Assembly: GCF_030142155.1 (NCBI RefSeq)
Contig: NZ_CP126247.1
Span: 1,488,001 to 1,552,000 of the forward strand
Direction: 5' to 3'
Source: Arthrobacter sp. zg-Y820
Lineage (GTDB): Bacteria; Actinomycetota; Actinomycetes; Actinomycetales; Micrococcaceae
DNA: 64,000 nucleotides
The notes under the pieces are model-generated. The model searched no databases. It was not told the DNA's origin and saw only the letters and a program-made list of their open reading frames with translations. The translations under genes and the position numbers were made by a program. This document shows, one piece after another, positions 45,779-55,315 of the stretch (within the stretch, counting starts at the first letter, position 1; the number at the start of each line of letters is the position of its first letter).

Positions 45779-46402
45779 ATGCTGATCGCCAACGACCTGA
45801 AGAAGGAGCGCGGGTGGACGGAAACGCAGATCAAGACCTTCCTGCCCGAACCGGACCAGACGGCGCGCAATCCGTTCTCCCGCAAGGCCGCTCCGATGAA
45901 GCTGTACGCGCTGGAACGGGTGGAGGCCATCGAAGCCACCCCCGAGTACCGGAAGGCGCGGGAAGCATCCCGCACCCGCCAGCTGGCCGCCCGGGGAAGG
46001 GCCCTGGCCAAAAAGAAGGAAGCGGTCGCCGCTGCGGAGGCCCTCGAGCTGCGCATCGAGCCGGAGCCGTGGCAGGACATGCAGGACAAGGCGATCGAAC
46101 ACTTCAACAGCAGGCTCCGGCGCAGCCAGTCTCCGGCAAGCCGAAAAACGTCCACCGCCCGGCTGGACCGGCTGACGGTGAACTACCTGCGGCACAAGCA
46201 GACCTCCTACGAGGAGGAACTGAAGGAATTCAAGGGTGTGGTGGGAGTGGGTGAAGCCTACCTGGTGGTGCGCAACCGGATCCTCGACCTCATCGCCGAC
46301 ACCTATCCGCAGCTGCGCGCGGAGTGTGAGCGGCAGAAGTTCGACGCTCCGGAACTGCCCGACGGCGTCACGCTCCAGGCTGTGCCCGCCGCAGCCGGCT
46401 AA
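45779..46402 (+). CDS. Conserved hypothetical protein (GWT..PD..RKAAPMKLY family)
   Basis: 207 residues, no named family. The N terminus MLIANDLKKERGWTETQIKTFL then PFSRKAAPMKLYALERVEAIE looks like a helix-turn-helix-like recognition of a short DNA- or protein-binding module; the middle is a Lys/Ala-rich coiled-coil-like helix (about 60-100). The C terminus (VNYLRHKQTSYEEEL, then VVRNRILDLIADTYPQLRAECERQ) is a second helical domain. I recall similar domain order in Streptomyces hypotheticals. GAAGG precedes ATG 45779. Codon use is normal. Confidence 0.72.
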   Translation: MLIANDLKKERGWTETQIKTFLPEPDQTARNPFSRKAAPMKLYALERVEAIEATPEYRKAREASRTRQLAARGRALAKKKEAVAAAEALELRIEPEPWQDMQDKAIEHFNSRLRRSQSPASRKTSTARLDRLTVNYLRHKQTSYEEELKEFKGVVGVGEAYLVVRNRILDLIADTYPQLRAECERQKFDAPELPDGVTLQAVPAAAG

Positions 46403-46505
46403 ATCCGGCCGCAGCCCACCCGCTTCGCCGCCAGTGCTTGCACAGTGCTGCCGCCGGCTAATACCGTCTCGACAGCGGTGATAATTCACAGGCGGGAGAC
46501 ATCTC

Positions 46506-47324
46506 ATGCTGACGGAAGTCGCTGAAGGCGTTCTGGTTTCCGAAAGCGAGTTCATCTCGAGCAACTCCGTTGCCGTGCAGGGCCGCGACGGAGTGTTGCT
46601 CATCGACCCCGGCATCACGGGCGACGAAATGTCGGCCCTCGCCAACGACCTTCGGACGTTGGGCCAGCCCGTTGTGGCGGGCTTCTCGACGCATCCTGAC
46701 TGGGACCATGTGCTCTGGCACGCGAACTTCGGGGACGTGCCCCGTTACGGTACCGCCCGGTGCGCGGCTTCCATCCACAACCTGCTCTCCAACGAGGATT
46801 GGCAGGACCGCGTCGCCGAGGGGCTTCCGCCGGAGTACGCCGGGGACATTCCGATGGAGCTGCTCGGTCTCATTACCGGTCTGCCCCCCGGTGCTGCGCA
46901 GCTTCCCTGGGACGGGCCCGACATCCGGATCATCGAGCATCAGGCGCATGCCCCGGGTCATGCGGCGCTGCTGATCGAGGAGCGCGGTGTGCTCGTCGCC
47001 GGCGACATGCTCTCTGACATCCTGATGCCGTTCCTGGATTTGGAGGCAGCGGATCCGATGGAGGACTACCTTGCCGCCTTGCGGCTGTTCGAGAGCCTGC
47101 CCGACGGCGTTATCGTCATTCCGGGTCACGGCTCCGTCGGGGGCGCCGGGCAGCTGCGGGCACGAATCGACCAGGACCGCGCCTACGTGCAGGATCTGCG
47201 GGACACCGGTGCCACCGATGACCCGAGGGTCGGTCCATCGGCTCCGTTGGACTGGCTGCCCGAGGTGCACAGATGGCAAGTCTCCCGGCTCACCCAAGAA
47301 GAACCGAACGATTCGCCCGGCTAA
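46506..47324 (+). CDS. MBL-fold metallo-hydrolase
   Basis: 272-residue metallo-beta-lactamase-fold enzyme. The metal-binding signature is STHPDWDHVLWH (about 60-70: H-x-D-x-D-H with a Trp inside, versus the usual HxHxDH), followed by APGHAALLI (second metal His, about 157), LVAGDML (Asp bridging, about 167) and VIPGHGSVGG (about 202). The fold is complete; substrate unknown. GGGAGAC lies upstream of ATG 46506. Confidence 0.9.
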   Translation: MLTEVAEGVLVSESEFISSNSVAVQGRDGVLLIDPGITGDEMSALANDLRTLGQPVVAGFSTHPDWDHVLWHANFGDVPRYGTARCAASIHNLLSNEDWQDRVAEGLPPEYAGDIPMELLGLITGLPPGAAQLPWDGPDIRIIEHQAHAPGHAALLIEERGVLVAGDMLSDILMPFLDLEAADPMEDYLAALRLFESLPDGVIVIPGHGSVGGAGQLRARIDQDRAYVQDLRDTGATDDPRVGPSAPLDWLPEVHRWQVSRLTQEEPNDSPG

Positions 47325-47404
47325 GACCCGTCCACCCACCGCCACCCGTCCATCCACGACGCCGGAGGCGGCCGCCGCCCGGACGCGCACATCACGCCCT
47401 CGGC

Positions 47405-47458
47405 GTAAGCATGCTTACCATTTAGGTGCTTCCAGACGATTTCGCTAGGCTTAAAGGG
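47405..47458 (+). promoter_or_regulatory. uvrA-like gene promoter: 14-bp palindrome and TAGGCT -10
   Basis: GTAAGCATGCTTAC (47405-47418) is a perfect palindrome. TAGGCT (47446-47451) lies 7 nt before ATG 47459, consistent with leaderless transcription; the palindrome then covers about the -54 to -41 region, the position of an upstream operator. Confidence 0.6.
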
Positions 47459-49996
47459 ATGAGTATCCCTGAGCTGTCCCCGGAAACCGCCCGCAACGAG
47501 AGCACCGATCGAAGCACCAACGGCATGGTCCGCGTGCGCGGAGCGCAGGAGAACAACCTGCGCAACGTCGACGTCGACATCCCGCGCGACGCGATCGTTG
47601 CCTTCACCGGTGTCTCCGGCTCGGGGAAGTCCTCGCTGGCCTTCGGCACCATCTACGCGGAGGCCCAGCGCCGCTACTTCGAGTCGGTGGCGCCCTACGC
47701 GCGGCGCCTGCTCGCCCAGGGACACACGCCCAAGGTGGAGGAAATCACCGGGCTGCCTCCCGCCGTCGCACTCCAGCAGCGCCGCGGCACCCCCAGCTCC
47801 CGCTCGACCGTGGGGACGCTGACGACGCTCTCGAACTCCATGCGCATGCTGTTCTCCCGCGGCGGCACCTACCCGGCGGATGCCGAGCCGGGCAGCCTGG
47901 ATTCGGACGCCTTCTCGCCCAACACCGCCGCCGGCGCCTGCCGGGAATGCTCCGGCCTGGGCATCGCGCACACGGTCACCGAGGATTCCCTGGTGCCGGA
48001 TCCAAGCCTGTCCATCCGCGACGGCGCCATCGCCGCCTGGCCCGGCGCCTGGCAGGGCAAGAACCTGCGTGACATCCTCATCCAGCTCGGTTACGACGTG
48101 GACGTCCCGTGGAAGAAGATGCCCAAGAAGGACCGCGACTGGATCCTGTTCACCGAGGAACAGCCCGTGGTGATGATCACCCCGCAGCGTGACCGCGTGG
48201 CCAAACCGTACAAGGGCAAGTTCTGGAGCGCGAAGTCCTACGTGCTGCACACCCTGGCCGATTCCGGCAGCGAGCAGATGCGCAAGCGCGTGCTCGAGTA
48301 CATGGTCTCCGGCCCCTGCCCGGTCTGCGGCGGTGCCGGACTGCGCCCCGAGGCGCTCGCCGTGACCTTCGCCGGCCGGAACATTGCCGAACTCAACGGC
48401 GCCACCCTGGGTGAACTGGCCGAGATCATCCGGCCGACGGCGGAGCTCAAGTCCGCGGGCACCGCCTCCCGGGCCGCGGCCTCCAACGAAGACACCGAAG
48501 TGGCCGTCACCGTCACCCGCGACCTGCTGTCCCGGCTGCAGGTGCTCATCGACCTGGGGCTGGGCTACCTGAGCCTGTCCCGGTCCACGCCCACGCTCTC
48601 ACCGGGAGAGATGCAGCGGCTGCGGATCGCCACCCAGCTGCGCTCCGGCCTGTTCGGCGTCATCTACGTGCTGGACGAGCCCTCAGCGGGCCTGCATCCG
48701 GCCGACGCCGAACCGCTGCTGGCCGTGCTGCAGGAGCTGAAGGACGCCGGAAACTCGGTGTTCGTCGTCGAGCACAACATGGACGTGGTCCGCAGCGCGG
48801 AATGGATCGTTGACGTCGGTCCGCAGGCCGGCGACGGCGGCGGCACCGTGCTCTACAGCGGACCTGTCGCCGGGCTGGCGGAGGTCGCCGAGAGCGCCAC
48901 CCGCCCGTTCCTGTTCGGCGAAGCGAAGGACATCACCCCCACCCGGCGGACGCCCGAGCGGTGGCTGAACCTCAAGGGCATCACCCGGCACAACCTGAAG
49001 GAGCTCGACGCCGAGATTCCGCTGGGCGTGCTCACCGCCGTCACCGGCGTCTCCGGCTCCGGCAAGTCCACGCTGGTGAGCCAGGTGCTGGCCGAAACCG
49101 TCGGGGAGCACGTCAACGGCGCCGCGCCCGCCGTCGAGGAGCCGGACACGGAGGCAGCGGACGACGTCGACCCCGGCGCCTCGGTGCGCGACATCGCCGG
49201 CCTGGAACACCTGGACCGTCTGGTTAAGGTGGACCAGCGTCCCATCGGCCGCACGCCGCGCTCGAACCTGGCCACCTACACCGGCCTGTTCGACGCCGTG
49301 CGCAAGCTCTACGCCGGCACCGACGAGTCCCGGGCCCGCGGCTACACCGCCGGCCGCTTCTCCTTCAACATGGCCGGCGGCCGCTGCGAAACCTGCCAGG
49401 GCGAGGGCTTCCTCGCCGTCGAGCTGCTCTTCCTGCCCGGCACCTACGGGCCCTGCCCGCAGTGCCACGGCGCCCGCTACAACGAGGAAACCCTCGAGGT
49501 CACCTACCGCGGCAAGACCATCGCCGATGTCCTCGCCATGCGCGTGGAAACCGCCGCGGAGTTCCTCGCCGATGTGCCGGGACCGGCGCGCAGCCTGCGC
49601 ACCCTGCTCGACGTCGGCCTCGGCTACCTGCGCCTGGGCCAGCCCGCCACCGAACTCTCCGGCGGCGAGGCGCAGCGGATCAAGCTGGCCACCGAACTGC
49701 AGCGCGCCCGGCGCGGCCACACCCTGTACCTGCTCGACGAACCCACCACCGGGCTGCATCCCCAGGACGTGCGCCTGCTGCTGGCTCAGCTGAACCGGCT
49801 CGTGGACGCCGGCAACACAGTGGTGGTGGTCGAGCACTCGATGAACGTGGTGGCCGCGGCGGACTGGGTGATCGACATGGGCCCGTCCGGCGGCGACGCC
49901 GGTGGCCGGATCATCTGCGCCGGCACGCCCGCCGAGGTGGCGGACTGTTCAGCCAGCCGCACGTCGTCGTATTTGGCGGCGGCGCTGGGGAAATAG
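47459..49996 (+). CDS. uvrA: Class II UvrA-like ABC ATPase (UvrA2/DrrC type)
   Basis: 845 residues, shorter than the roughly 950 of repair UvrA. Two ABC modules: first P-loop [20 protein letters not shown] (about 46), signature [12 protein letters not shown] (about 380); second P-loop [15 protein letters not shown] (about 530), [15 protein letters not shown] (about 735). Zinc-binding cysteines appear as [24 protein letters not shown] and CPQCHGAR. Its separate location, shortened insertion region and lack of uvrB/C neighbours point to the UvrA2 class linked to drug resistance or damage tolerance (inference). ATG 47459 was preferred over GTG 47426. Confidence 0.92.
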   Translation: MSIPELSPETARNESTDRSTNGMVRVRGAQENNLRNVDVDIPRDAIVAFTGVSGSGKSSLAFGTIYAEAQRRYFESVAPYARRLLAQGHTPKVEEITGLPPAVALQQRRGTPSSRSTVGTLTTLSNSMRMLFSRGGTYPADAEPGSLDSDAFSPNTAAGACRECSGLGIAHTVTEDSLVPDPSLSIRDGAIAAWPGAWQGKNLRDILIQLGYDVDVPWKKMPKKDRDWILFTEEQPVVMITPQRDRVAKPYKGKFWSAKSYVLHTLADSGSEQMRKRVLEYMVSGPCPVCGGAGLRPEALAVTFAGRNIAELNGATLGELAEIIRPTAELKSAGTASRAAASNEDTEVAVTVTRDLLSRLQVLIDLGLGYLSLSRSTPTLSPGEMQRLRIATQLRSGLFGVIYVLDEPSAGLHPADAEPLLAVLQELKDAGNSVFVVEHNMDVVRSAEWIVDVGPQAGDGGGTVLYSGPVAGLAEVAESATRPFLFGEAKDITPTRRTPERWLNLKGITRHNLKELDAEIPLGVLTAVTGVSGSGKSTLVSQVLAETVGEHVNGAAPAVEEPDTEAADDVDPGASVRDIAGLEHLDRLVKVDQRPIGRTPRSNLATYTGLFDAVRKLYAGTDESRARGYTAGRFSFNMAGGRCETCQGEGFLAVELLFLPGTYGPCPQCHGARYNEETLEVTYRGKTIADVLAMRVETAAEFLADVPGPARSLRTLLDVGLGYLRLGQPATELSGGEAQRIKLATELQRARRGHTLYLLDEPTTGLHPQDVRLLLAQLNRLVDAGNTVVVVEHSMNVVAAADWVIDMGPSGGDAGGRIICAGTPAEVADCSASRTSSYLAAALGK

Positions 49997-50096
49997 CGGG
50001 TAAATAGCTGGGCAAATAGCGGAGCCGGACCGGTAGGTTGGTTCCTGGCGCCGCGTGCCGGCGTCCACGAAGCCGCCGCACCGGAAAGAGCCCGCC

Positions 50097-50624
50097 ATGA
50101 CTGCTGACGACCTGACCACCGACCTGTCCGTTGATGACCGTCCCGAACCGCCGGACACCGGCACCGAACGGGAAATCCTCTGCGGGTTCCTCGATTACCT
50201 GCGTGCCTCCGCGGTGTTCAAGGCGCGGGGGCTGAGCGACACCGACGCCGCCCGCCGTCTGCTGCCCTCGCTGACCACGGTCTCGGGGCTGCTGCGGCAC
50301 CTGGCCGACGTCGAGCGAACCTGGTTCCGCGGACAGATTGACGGCCAAGCCGGCGTTTCCACGCGGTGGTCCGACGAAGAGCCGGACGGCGAATTCCTGG
50401 TCAGTCCCGAGGACAGCTTGGCTGACATCATGAAGGACTACGAAGAGGCGTGCGCCGAATCCCGCGAGGTGCTGTCGCGCTACAACCTGGATGATCCCTG
50501 CAGCGCCGGTTCTTCCGGGCACAACGTGCGCTGGGTAGTGACCCACATGATTGAGGAAACCGGACGGCACTGCGGGCACCTGGACATCGTGCGGGAACTG
50601 CTGGACGGAACGACGGGGGAGTAG
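50097..50624 (+). CDS. DinB-superfamily protein (DUF664)
   Basis: 175-residue four-helix-bundle protein of the DinB/DUF664 group, many members of which are mycothiol- or metal-dependent S-transferases. The block TTVSGLLRHLADVERTWFRG carries the first His, and VVTHMIEETGRHCGHLDIVRE carries the H-x3-E and second His cluster characteristic of the divalent-metal site. ATG 50097 has GAAAGAG upstream; a longer in-frame start at 50055 lacks support. About 100 bp after the UvrA2 gene. Confidence 0.88.
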   Translation: MTADDLTTDLSVDDRPEPPDTGTEREILCGFLDYLRASAVFKARGLSDTDAARRLLPSLTTVSGLLRHLADVERTWFRGQIDGQAGVSTRWSDEEPDGEFLVSPEDSLADIMKDYEEACAESREVLSRYNLDDPCSAGSSGHNVRWVVTHMIEETGRHCGHLDIVRELLDGTTGE

Positions 50625-50671
50625 TCGGGGCAGTAGCGGCGGCCACCTGCGGATCTGCCGGGCCGTTGCCG

Positions 50672-52045
50672 TCAGCTGCGGGGCAGCGCGGATCCGCCGC
50701 CAGGCTCCCCGCCGGCAAGTTCGTCGCCGGCAGTGTCCGGTGCGCCGTCCGGCGACCTGCCCGGCGTACTGTCCGCTCCGGCGTCGTTTCCCGCACGGCG
50801 CGCCGCTGCCTCCCATGCGCGGAAGTGGCGCAGGGCGGACAGGGCCAGCAGGCCGCCAGCGGCAAAGAACGCTGCGGCGACGCCGAAGGGGATGCGCAGG
50901 CCGAGACTTGCCGCCAGGAGGCCACCCAGTGCAGCACCCAGGGCCAGGCCGGTCAAGCCCACCAGCCGGCCGACGGAGCCGACACGGCCCATCATGCGCG
51001 CCGGTATGACTCTCTGTCGGATTGTCGTGGCTGTGATGTTCCAAACCACGGCGTGGCCCATGTACACCGCCAGGGCAACAGCGACCACCCACACATTGGT
51101 GGTGCCGGCAATGACGGCAAGCGCCGTCATCCCGGTGATCAGCGCCGCCGTTATCGTCCAACCGTACCCAATGGCGCGGCGGAGCCGGCCGGCTGCCAGG
51201 CTGCCGAGCAGCCCGCCCAGTGCGGAGCCGGAAAGCAGCAGCCCGTAGCCGGTCGCATCGAGATGCAGCACGTCCCGCGCGTAGATCACCAGATACGAAA
51301 ACGGGATCATGTAGCCAACACTGGCCAGCCCGCCGATAACGACCAGCGTCCGCACCATCGGATGGTGCATCGCCCAGGCCGCGCCCTCCCGGATCTGCCC
51401 GCCCACCCCTGCTGCCTGCTGATCCGCCGGACCGCTGCCGTCGGGAGTGCCGGCACCGCTTCCGCACCCGGACGCGGGCGAGTAATTCCGCCGCAGCCCC
51501 CAATAGGCAAGTCCCGCCGCAAGGAAGGCACCGACGGTCAGCAGGGACGGAGCGAAAGCTGCCGCGCCGAACAGGAAGCCGCCGAGCGGAGGACCGATGA
51601 ACTCGTCAACGATCGTCTGGGTTCCGGCGATCCGGGCGTTGGCGCGGTCCAAATCTTCAGGTGGCACGGCCTGGGGAAGGACTGCAACTGCTGCGCTGTC
51701 GGAGATGGTCTCCACGACGCCCATGAAGGCGTACACCGCGTACAGGGCCGCCATGGGTGTTGCGTCGGCGAGAACCAAGGCCGTCAGAGCGGCGAAGATG
51801 ACCGCTCGGGAAAAGTTGGCCAGATAGAGCAGCCGGCGCCGGTCAAAGCGGTGCACCAGGACACCGATGCCCAGGACCGACAACAGCCGTGGTGCGGTAT
51901 AGAAAATCGACAGCGCGGCAATCACCAGCGGGTCCTTGGTGATCTCCACGGCCAGCAGCGGAAGCGCGACGAAAGTTACCCCGTCAGCCAGGTTTGAGGA
52001 GGCGTTGCCGATCCAGATCCGGCGATACTCCGACCCAAGGTTCAT
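50672..52045 (-). CDS. MFS transporter (drug-efflux-like)
   Basis: 457 residues with about 12 membrane helices. The central cytosolic loop after helix 6 (about 185-215) is Gly/Ala/Ser-rich; the typical MFS intracellular motif appears in LVHRFDRRRLLYLANF (loop 2-3). Substrate cannot be assigned; it resembles MFS_3-type macrolide/multidrug exporters. A 50-residue Ala/Gly/Asp-rich hydrophilic C-terminal tail is present. GGGAG lies upstream of ATG 52045. It is preceded by a SRPBCC gene with 187 bp between. Confidence 0.9.
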   Translation of the reverse strand: MNLGSEYRRIWIGNASSNLADGVTFVALPLLAVEITKDPLVIAALSIFYTAPRLLSVLGIGVLVHRFDRRRLLYLANFSRAVIFAALTALVLADATPMAALYAVYAFMGVVETISDSAAVAVLPQAVPPEDLDRANARIAGTQTIVDEFIGPPLGGFLFGAAAFAPSLLTVGAFLAAGLAYWGLRRNYSPASGCGSGAGTPDGSGPADQQAAGVGGQIREGAAWAMHHPMVRTLVVIGGLASVGYMIPFSYLVIYARDVLHLDATGYGLLLSGSALGGLLGSLAAGRLRRAIGYGWTITAALITGMTALAVIAGTTNVWVVAVALAVYMGHAVVWNITATTIRQRVIPARMMGRVGSVGRLVGLTGLALGAALGGLLAASLGLRIPFGVAAAFFAAGGLLALSALRHFRAWEAAARRAGNDAGADSTPGRSPDGAPDTAGDELAGGEPGGGSALPRS

Positions 52046-52232
52046 CCGCGCTCCCGCACACTGGCCGCCAAGGTCCTGCCGAGGCCCGGACTAGGAGGCT
52101 TGAGTGAGTTTCTCGTCTTCAATGATTTCGTGCGCCTCGATGACCATCGGGTTGAGGACCCGGTGCAGGGAAGGACTTGGTGCGGAAAGGCGGGTTCCGG
52201 GTCGTTTCCGTGGCGGCGCTGCCCCATAACGC

Positions 52233-52667
52233 TCAGATGCCGTCGACTTCTTCCAGCCAAACCTTGAACCGGGAGTAGATTTCCGGAATATCCCGCTCAG
52301 CAGCGTTCGCCGAGGAGCCCGTGAGGCCTGACAACCGGACGCTGAACTCGGATTCGGATTCGCTGGTGGGGGTGATCAGATACTCCAGCTCGCCTGCGGG
52401 TTCCTCTGCCACCCGTTGATCCCACCGGGCATCGAAGCTCATCACCAACCGGTACGGTGCCTCGGCATCCTGCACGGTTCCCACGATCACGTTCTCTCCG
52501 TCGGCTGACAGGGCGTAGTCGCCGTCGGGCTCTATCATTCCCCGCAGGGTTGAGTTCCACATCCAGCTCCGCGGCAGATTGGTGGCGGTCAGCGCCCGCC
52601 ACACATCGTCGGGCGGACAGGTCAGGGCGGCGGAATAGATGATGTCGGTGGAGGCAGAGCTGGGCAT
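52233..52667 (-). CDS. SRPBCC (Bet v1/START-like) family protein
   Basis: 144 residues. The fold signature runs from IIYSAALTCPPDDVWRALTA (beta1 and first helices) through RLVMSFDARWDQRVAEEPAG, then ELEYLITPTSESESEFSVRL, to the long C-terminal helix containing IYSRFKVWLEEVDG. This AHSA1-like group binds hydrophobic ligands in a central cavity. Ligand unknown. ATG 52667 was chosen with GGAAAGG upstream; the longer frame back to 52841 has no support. Confidence 0.86.
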   Translation of the reverse strand: MPSSASTDIIYSAALTCPPDDVWRALTATNLPRSWMWNSTLRGMIEPDGDYALSADGENVIVGTVQDAEAPYRLVMSFDARWDQRVAEEPAGELEYLITPTSESESEFSVRLSGLTGSSANAAERDIPEIYSRFKVWLEEVDGI

Positions 52668-52821
52668 GATGGAAACCTTTCCGTACAGCGCGGCGATAAT
52701 ATGCGCGGGCCGGAGGGATGGACATGAGACCGGACCGGAGGCCGAGAATAATCTAGCTGGCTGCAGTGCACCAGTGCATATTGCGTGGATCGTTACCGGG
52801 GCCCGGAAATACCCGACATCG

Positions 52822-53265
52822 TCACCCGTCGAAGCGGACAAATGCGCGCAGCGGCAGGCCGGCGTCGTCGTCCGCCGGGAGGTCTCCGCCCGCTTGCCGG
52901 TAACCCAGCGACTCGTAGAAAGCCTTCTGGCCCGGCTCGGTGTCCGTCAGCAGCACCTTCTGCCGCACGTGGGCAAACGGGGCGAGGATGAGTTCGACCA
53001 GGTTCCGGCCCAGCCCCGTGCGCTGATGGCGCGGATCCACCAGGACATCCTGCAGGTAACAGATCGTGTGTCCGTCGGAGATCACGCGGGCAAGGCCCAC
53101 TAGCTCCCCGCGGTCCCAGGCCACGGCGATCCGCGTGGATCCGGCAAGTGCGGCGGCCAGCGTGTCCGGGGTTTCGGTGTACACGCTCCAGCCCACGGTG
53201 TCGTAGAGCCGGACGACGTCGGCAACGGGCAGATCGGTTCCGGCGGCATACGCGAGGGTGGGCAT
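52822..53265 (-). CDS. GNAT N-acetyltransferase
   Basis: 147 residues. Acetyl-CoA-binding loop RHQRTGLGRNLVELILAPF (Q/R-x-x-G-x-G/A variant RTGLGRN), preceded by the strand CYLQDVLVDP and followed by the tail YESLGYRQAGGDLP. A single GNAT domain filling the whole protein; substrate unknown. The start ATG 53265 has TAGGCT (53272-53277 on the minus strand) 6 nt upstream and no Shine-Dalgarno, suggesting leaderless translation. Confidence 0.9.
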   Translation of the reverse strand: MPTLAYAAGTDLPVADVVRLYDTVGWSVYTETPDTLAAALAGSTRIAVAWDRGELVGLARVISDGHTICYLQDVLVDPRHQRTGLGRNLVELILAPFAHVRQKVLLTDTEPGQKAFYESLGYRQAGGDLPADDDAGLPLRAFVRFDG

Positions 53266-53369
53266 GGCGACAGCCTACCTGCCGGCGCGGGGCACCGAAC
53301 CGCGGCCGCATCTTCACCGGCTACGGGGATATTCTCCGGCGGATTCCCGGCCACGACCCCGCCGAGGGA

Positions 53370-53510
53370 GCACATATGGTGACTCCGCGGCGATTACGCC
53401 CGCTGAGAGCGCATATGCGGCGGGTTTGAGACGGGGAAAGCCACCATATCTGCGACTTCGATGCAGTAACCGCATGCCAAGTCACCGGAGCTGCACACTC
53501 AGCAAAGGCT
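53370..53510. repeat. Short repeat cluster related to 8291-8740
   Basis: Contains CATATGGTGACTCCG, GCATATGCGGCGGGTTTGAG, CCACCATATCTGCGACTTCG and AGTCACCGGAGCTGCACACTC. These are degenerate forms of the CATAGCTGCACTCTC/GTGCAnnTnTGGCGAC words seen after copA. No gene. Confidence 0.5.
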
Positions 53511-53524
53511 GCCCGCCAAGTCGG

Positions 53525-54832
53525 CTAGCGGGTGGTTGCGGCGTCCTTGTCCTTTTCCTTCTCCACCAGCGGATCCGGATCCAGGAACGCCACGGTGAGC
53601 ACGGCGGCGGTCTGCTCGATCTGCCATTCCCGCGCGCCGAGGTCCCGTAGTGCGGCACTGATGCTGTCCAGGTTGATGTCGGCCGGCGGCCGCCAGGCAA
53701 CTCGGCGCAGGTGATCCGGTGTCAGCAGGTTCTCGATCGGCAGGTTCAGCTTCTCGGCGACGGCGGCCACCCGCGGTTTTGCCGTCTGCAGCCGGGCGGC
53801 GGCTGCCGGGTCATTCTTGGCCCACACGCGCGGGGCCGGCGGTGCATGCGTGGGGATGTGCAGCGGCGGCAGCTCACTGTTGGACAGCGAGCGTGCCGCG
53901 GAGACACAGCGCATCCAGCGCGGAGCTTCCTTCTGGGCGGCACGGCCGTGGAAGCCCGGGGTGGAGAGCAGCTGGGGCACGGTGGTGGGCATGGCGCGGG
54001 CGGCAGCCACGATGGCCGAGTCCGGAATCAGCCGCCCCGGTGCCGTGTCGCGGTTTTCCGCCAGGTGTTCGCGTTCGGTCCACAGCTCACGGACGACGGC
54101 GAGCTGGCGGCGGTCGCGCAGCTGGTGCATGCCGTTGGTGCGGCGCCAGGGGTCAACCCGAGGGGGCGACGGCGGTGCCGTGCGGATGGCTTCGAACTCC
54201 TGCTCGGCGAAGGCGAGCTTGCCGGCGTCGTCGAGCACCTTGATCAGTTCGATCCGCAGTTCGGCCAGAACCTCAACGTCCAGTGCTGCGTAGCGCAGCC
54301 AGGGTTCGGGCAGCGGGCGGGTGGACCAGTCGGCCGCCGAGTGTTCCTTGGCCAGCGTGAAACCGAGGAGGTTCTCGATGACGGCGGCCAGGCCGACGCG
54401 GGGGAGTCCGGCCAACCGGGCGGCCAGTTCCGTGTCAAAGAGTTTGTCCGGCCACATGCCCAGTTCGGACAGGCAGGGGAGGTCCTGGCTGGCCGCGTGC
54501 AGGATCCATTCCACGCCCTGCAGCGCGTCGTTGATGATGTCCAGATTGTCGAACGGTTCCGGGTCGATCAGCCAGGTTCCGGAACCCTCACGGCGGATCT
54601 GGACCAGGAAGGCCCGCTGTCCGTAGCGGAAGCCGGAGGCGCGTTCGGCGTCGACGCCGGCCGGACCCGTGCCGGCAGCGAGAGCCTTGGCCGCGCGTTC
54701 CAGGCCCCGTTGGGTGTCGATGATCAGCGGCACCCCGTCTTTCGGTGCCTCCAGCAACGGGAGCTGCGGGGGCTCGGCGTTCGGGTCAGCGGATGTGGTC
54801 TGCGTGGCGGTGCCGGGTATTTGCGCGGTCAT
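53525..54832 (-). CDS. rnd: Ribonuclease D-like exonuclease with HRDC domain (Rv2681-like)
   Basis: 435 residues. The DEDDy 3'-exonuclease domain (about 35-210): GPAGVDAERASGFRYGQRAF supplies Asp-x-Glu, LHAASQDLPCLSELG the second Asp, and YAALDVEVLAELR the Y-x3-D. The HRDC domain (about 225-300, DRRQLAVVRELWTEREHLAE) and a second HRDC-like region follow. Probably trims 3' ends of stable RNA. In many actinobacteria it is adjacent to DUF3000; here 483 bp with a perfect hairpin separate them. Confidence 0.93.
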   Translation of the reverse strand: MTAQIPGTATQTTSADPNAEPPQLPLLEAPKDGVPLIIDTQRGLERAAKALAAGTGPAGVDAERASGFRYGQRAFLVQIRREGSGTWLIDPEPFDNLDIINDALQGVEWILHAASQDLPCLSELGMWPDKLFDTELAARLAGLPRVGLAAVIENLLGFTLAKEHSAADWSTRPLPEPWLRYAALDVEVLAELRIELIKVLDDAGKLAFAEQEFEAIRTAPPSPPRVDPWRRTNGMHQLRDRRQLAVVRELWTEREHLAENRDTAPGRLIPDSAIVAAARAMPTTVPQLLSTPGFHGRAAQKEAPRWMRCVSAARSLSNSELPPLHIPTHAPPAPRVWAKNDPAAAARLQTAKPRVAAVAEKLNLPIENLLTPDHLRRVAWRPPADINLDSISAALRDLGAREWQIEQTAAVLTVAFLDPDPLVEKEKDKDAATTR

Positions 54833-55037
54833 AAGAACTTCAGTCTATCGAGTCTGCCGGTGCTGCAGTGACACAGGCGGACGCGAGGCTGCGGAGGTGC
54901 CCGGGGTTGGGCGCACGGCTCAGTAGCGGCCGGCATTCGTCCCCGCTATGCGAGGATGTGGCAATCCGTGCGGCCTCCGCCGGCGCGCGGCTCCCGTCGC
55001 TCCGGGTTCGTCCGATGATCGAATGCTTGCCGAGCAT

Positions 55038-55097
55038 CCCTCCGCTTTGTGGCAATCCCTCCGCGGCGCAGCGGAGGGATTGCCACAAAGCGGAGGG
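55038..55097. repeat. Perfect 27-bp-arm inverted repeat between DUF3000 and rnd
   Basis: Left arm 55038-55064 and right arm 55071-55097 are exact reverse complements with a 6-nt loop GGCGCA. Each arm begins and ends with CCCTCCGC or its complement, so the structure contains internal repetition. No T-tract at either side. The remaining 54833-55315 holds no gene; TGTGGCAATCC occurs once more at 54954. Confidence 0.95.
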
Positions 55098-55315
55098 AAT
55101 CTCACCAGGCCCGCCGGATGGCCCACGGCGAGCAGCCTCAAGGCTGCGGTCTCGTCGGGACGGCTGCCGGACAAGGCCTCCGCCGCTCAAGGGGTTCCGG
55201 AACTGACCCGGATCGAGGGTGCCTAATGTGGGGCGCTCAGTTACTGTGTGCAGCAGCATTCAGCTCCATGGGGGTCTGGCTCGTCTTCGAAATAACGGAG
55301 CATCCCTGGCCCGTG

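Noticed and set aside
45571..46155. 194-residue minus-strand ORF
   Set aside because: It overlaps the better-supported plus-strand gene at 45779-46402 and has an Arg/Ser/Ala-rich translation with no domain pattern.
52091..52232. Minus-strand fragment ending in an acidic helix-like sequence (VIEAHEIIEDEKL)
   Set aside because: It reads like the tail of a protein but has no start codon of its own between the SRPBCC and MFS genes; too short to support as a pseudogene.
54868..55206. 112-residue plus-strand ORF across the long hairpin
   Set aside because: The translation covers the palindrome, is Arg/Pro-rich and lacks a ribosome site or domain.
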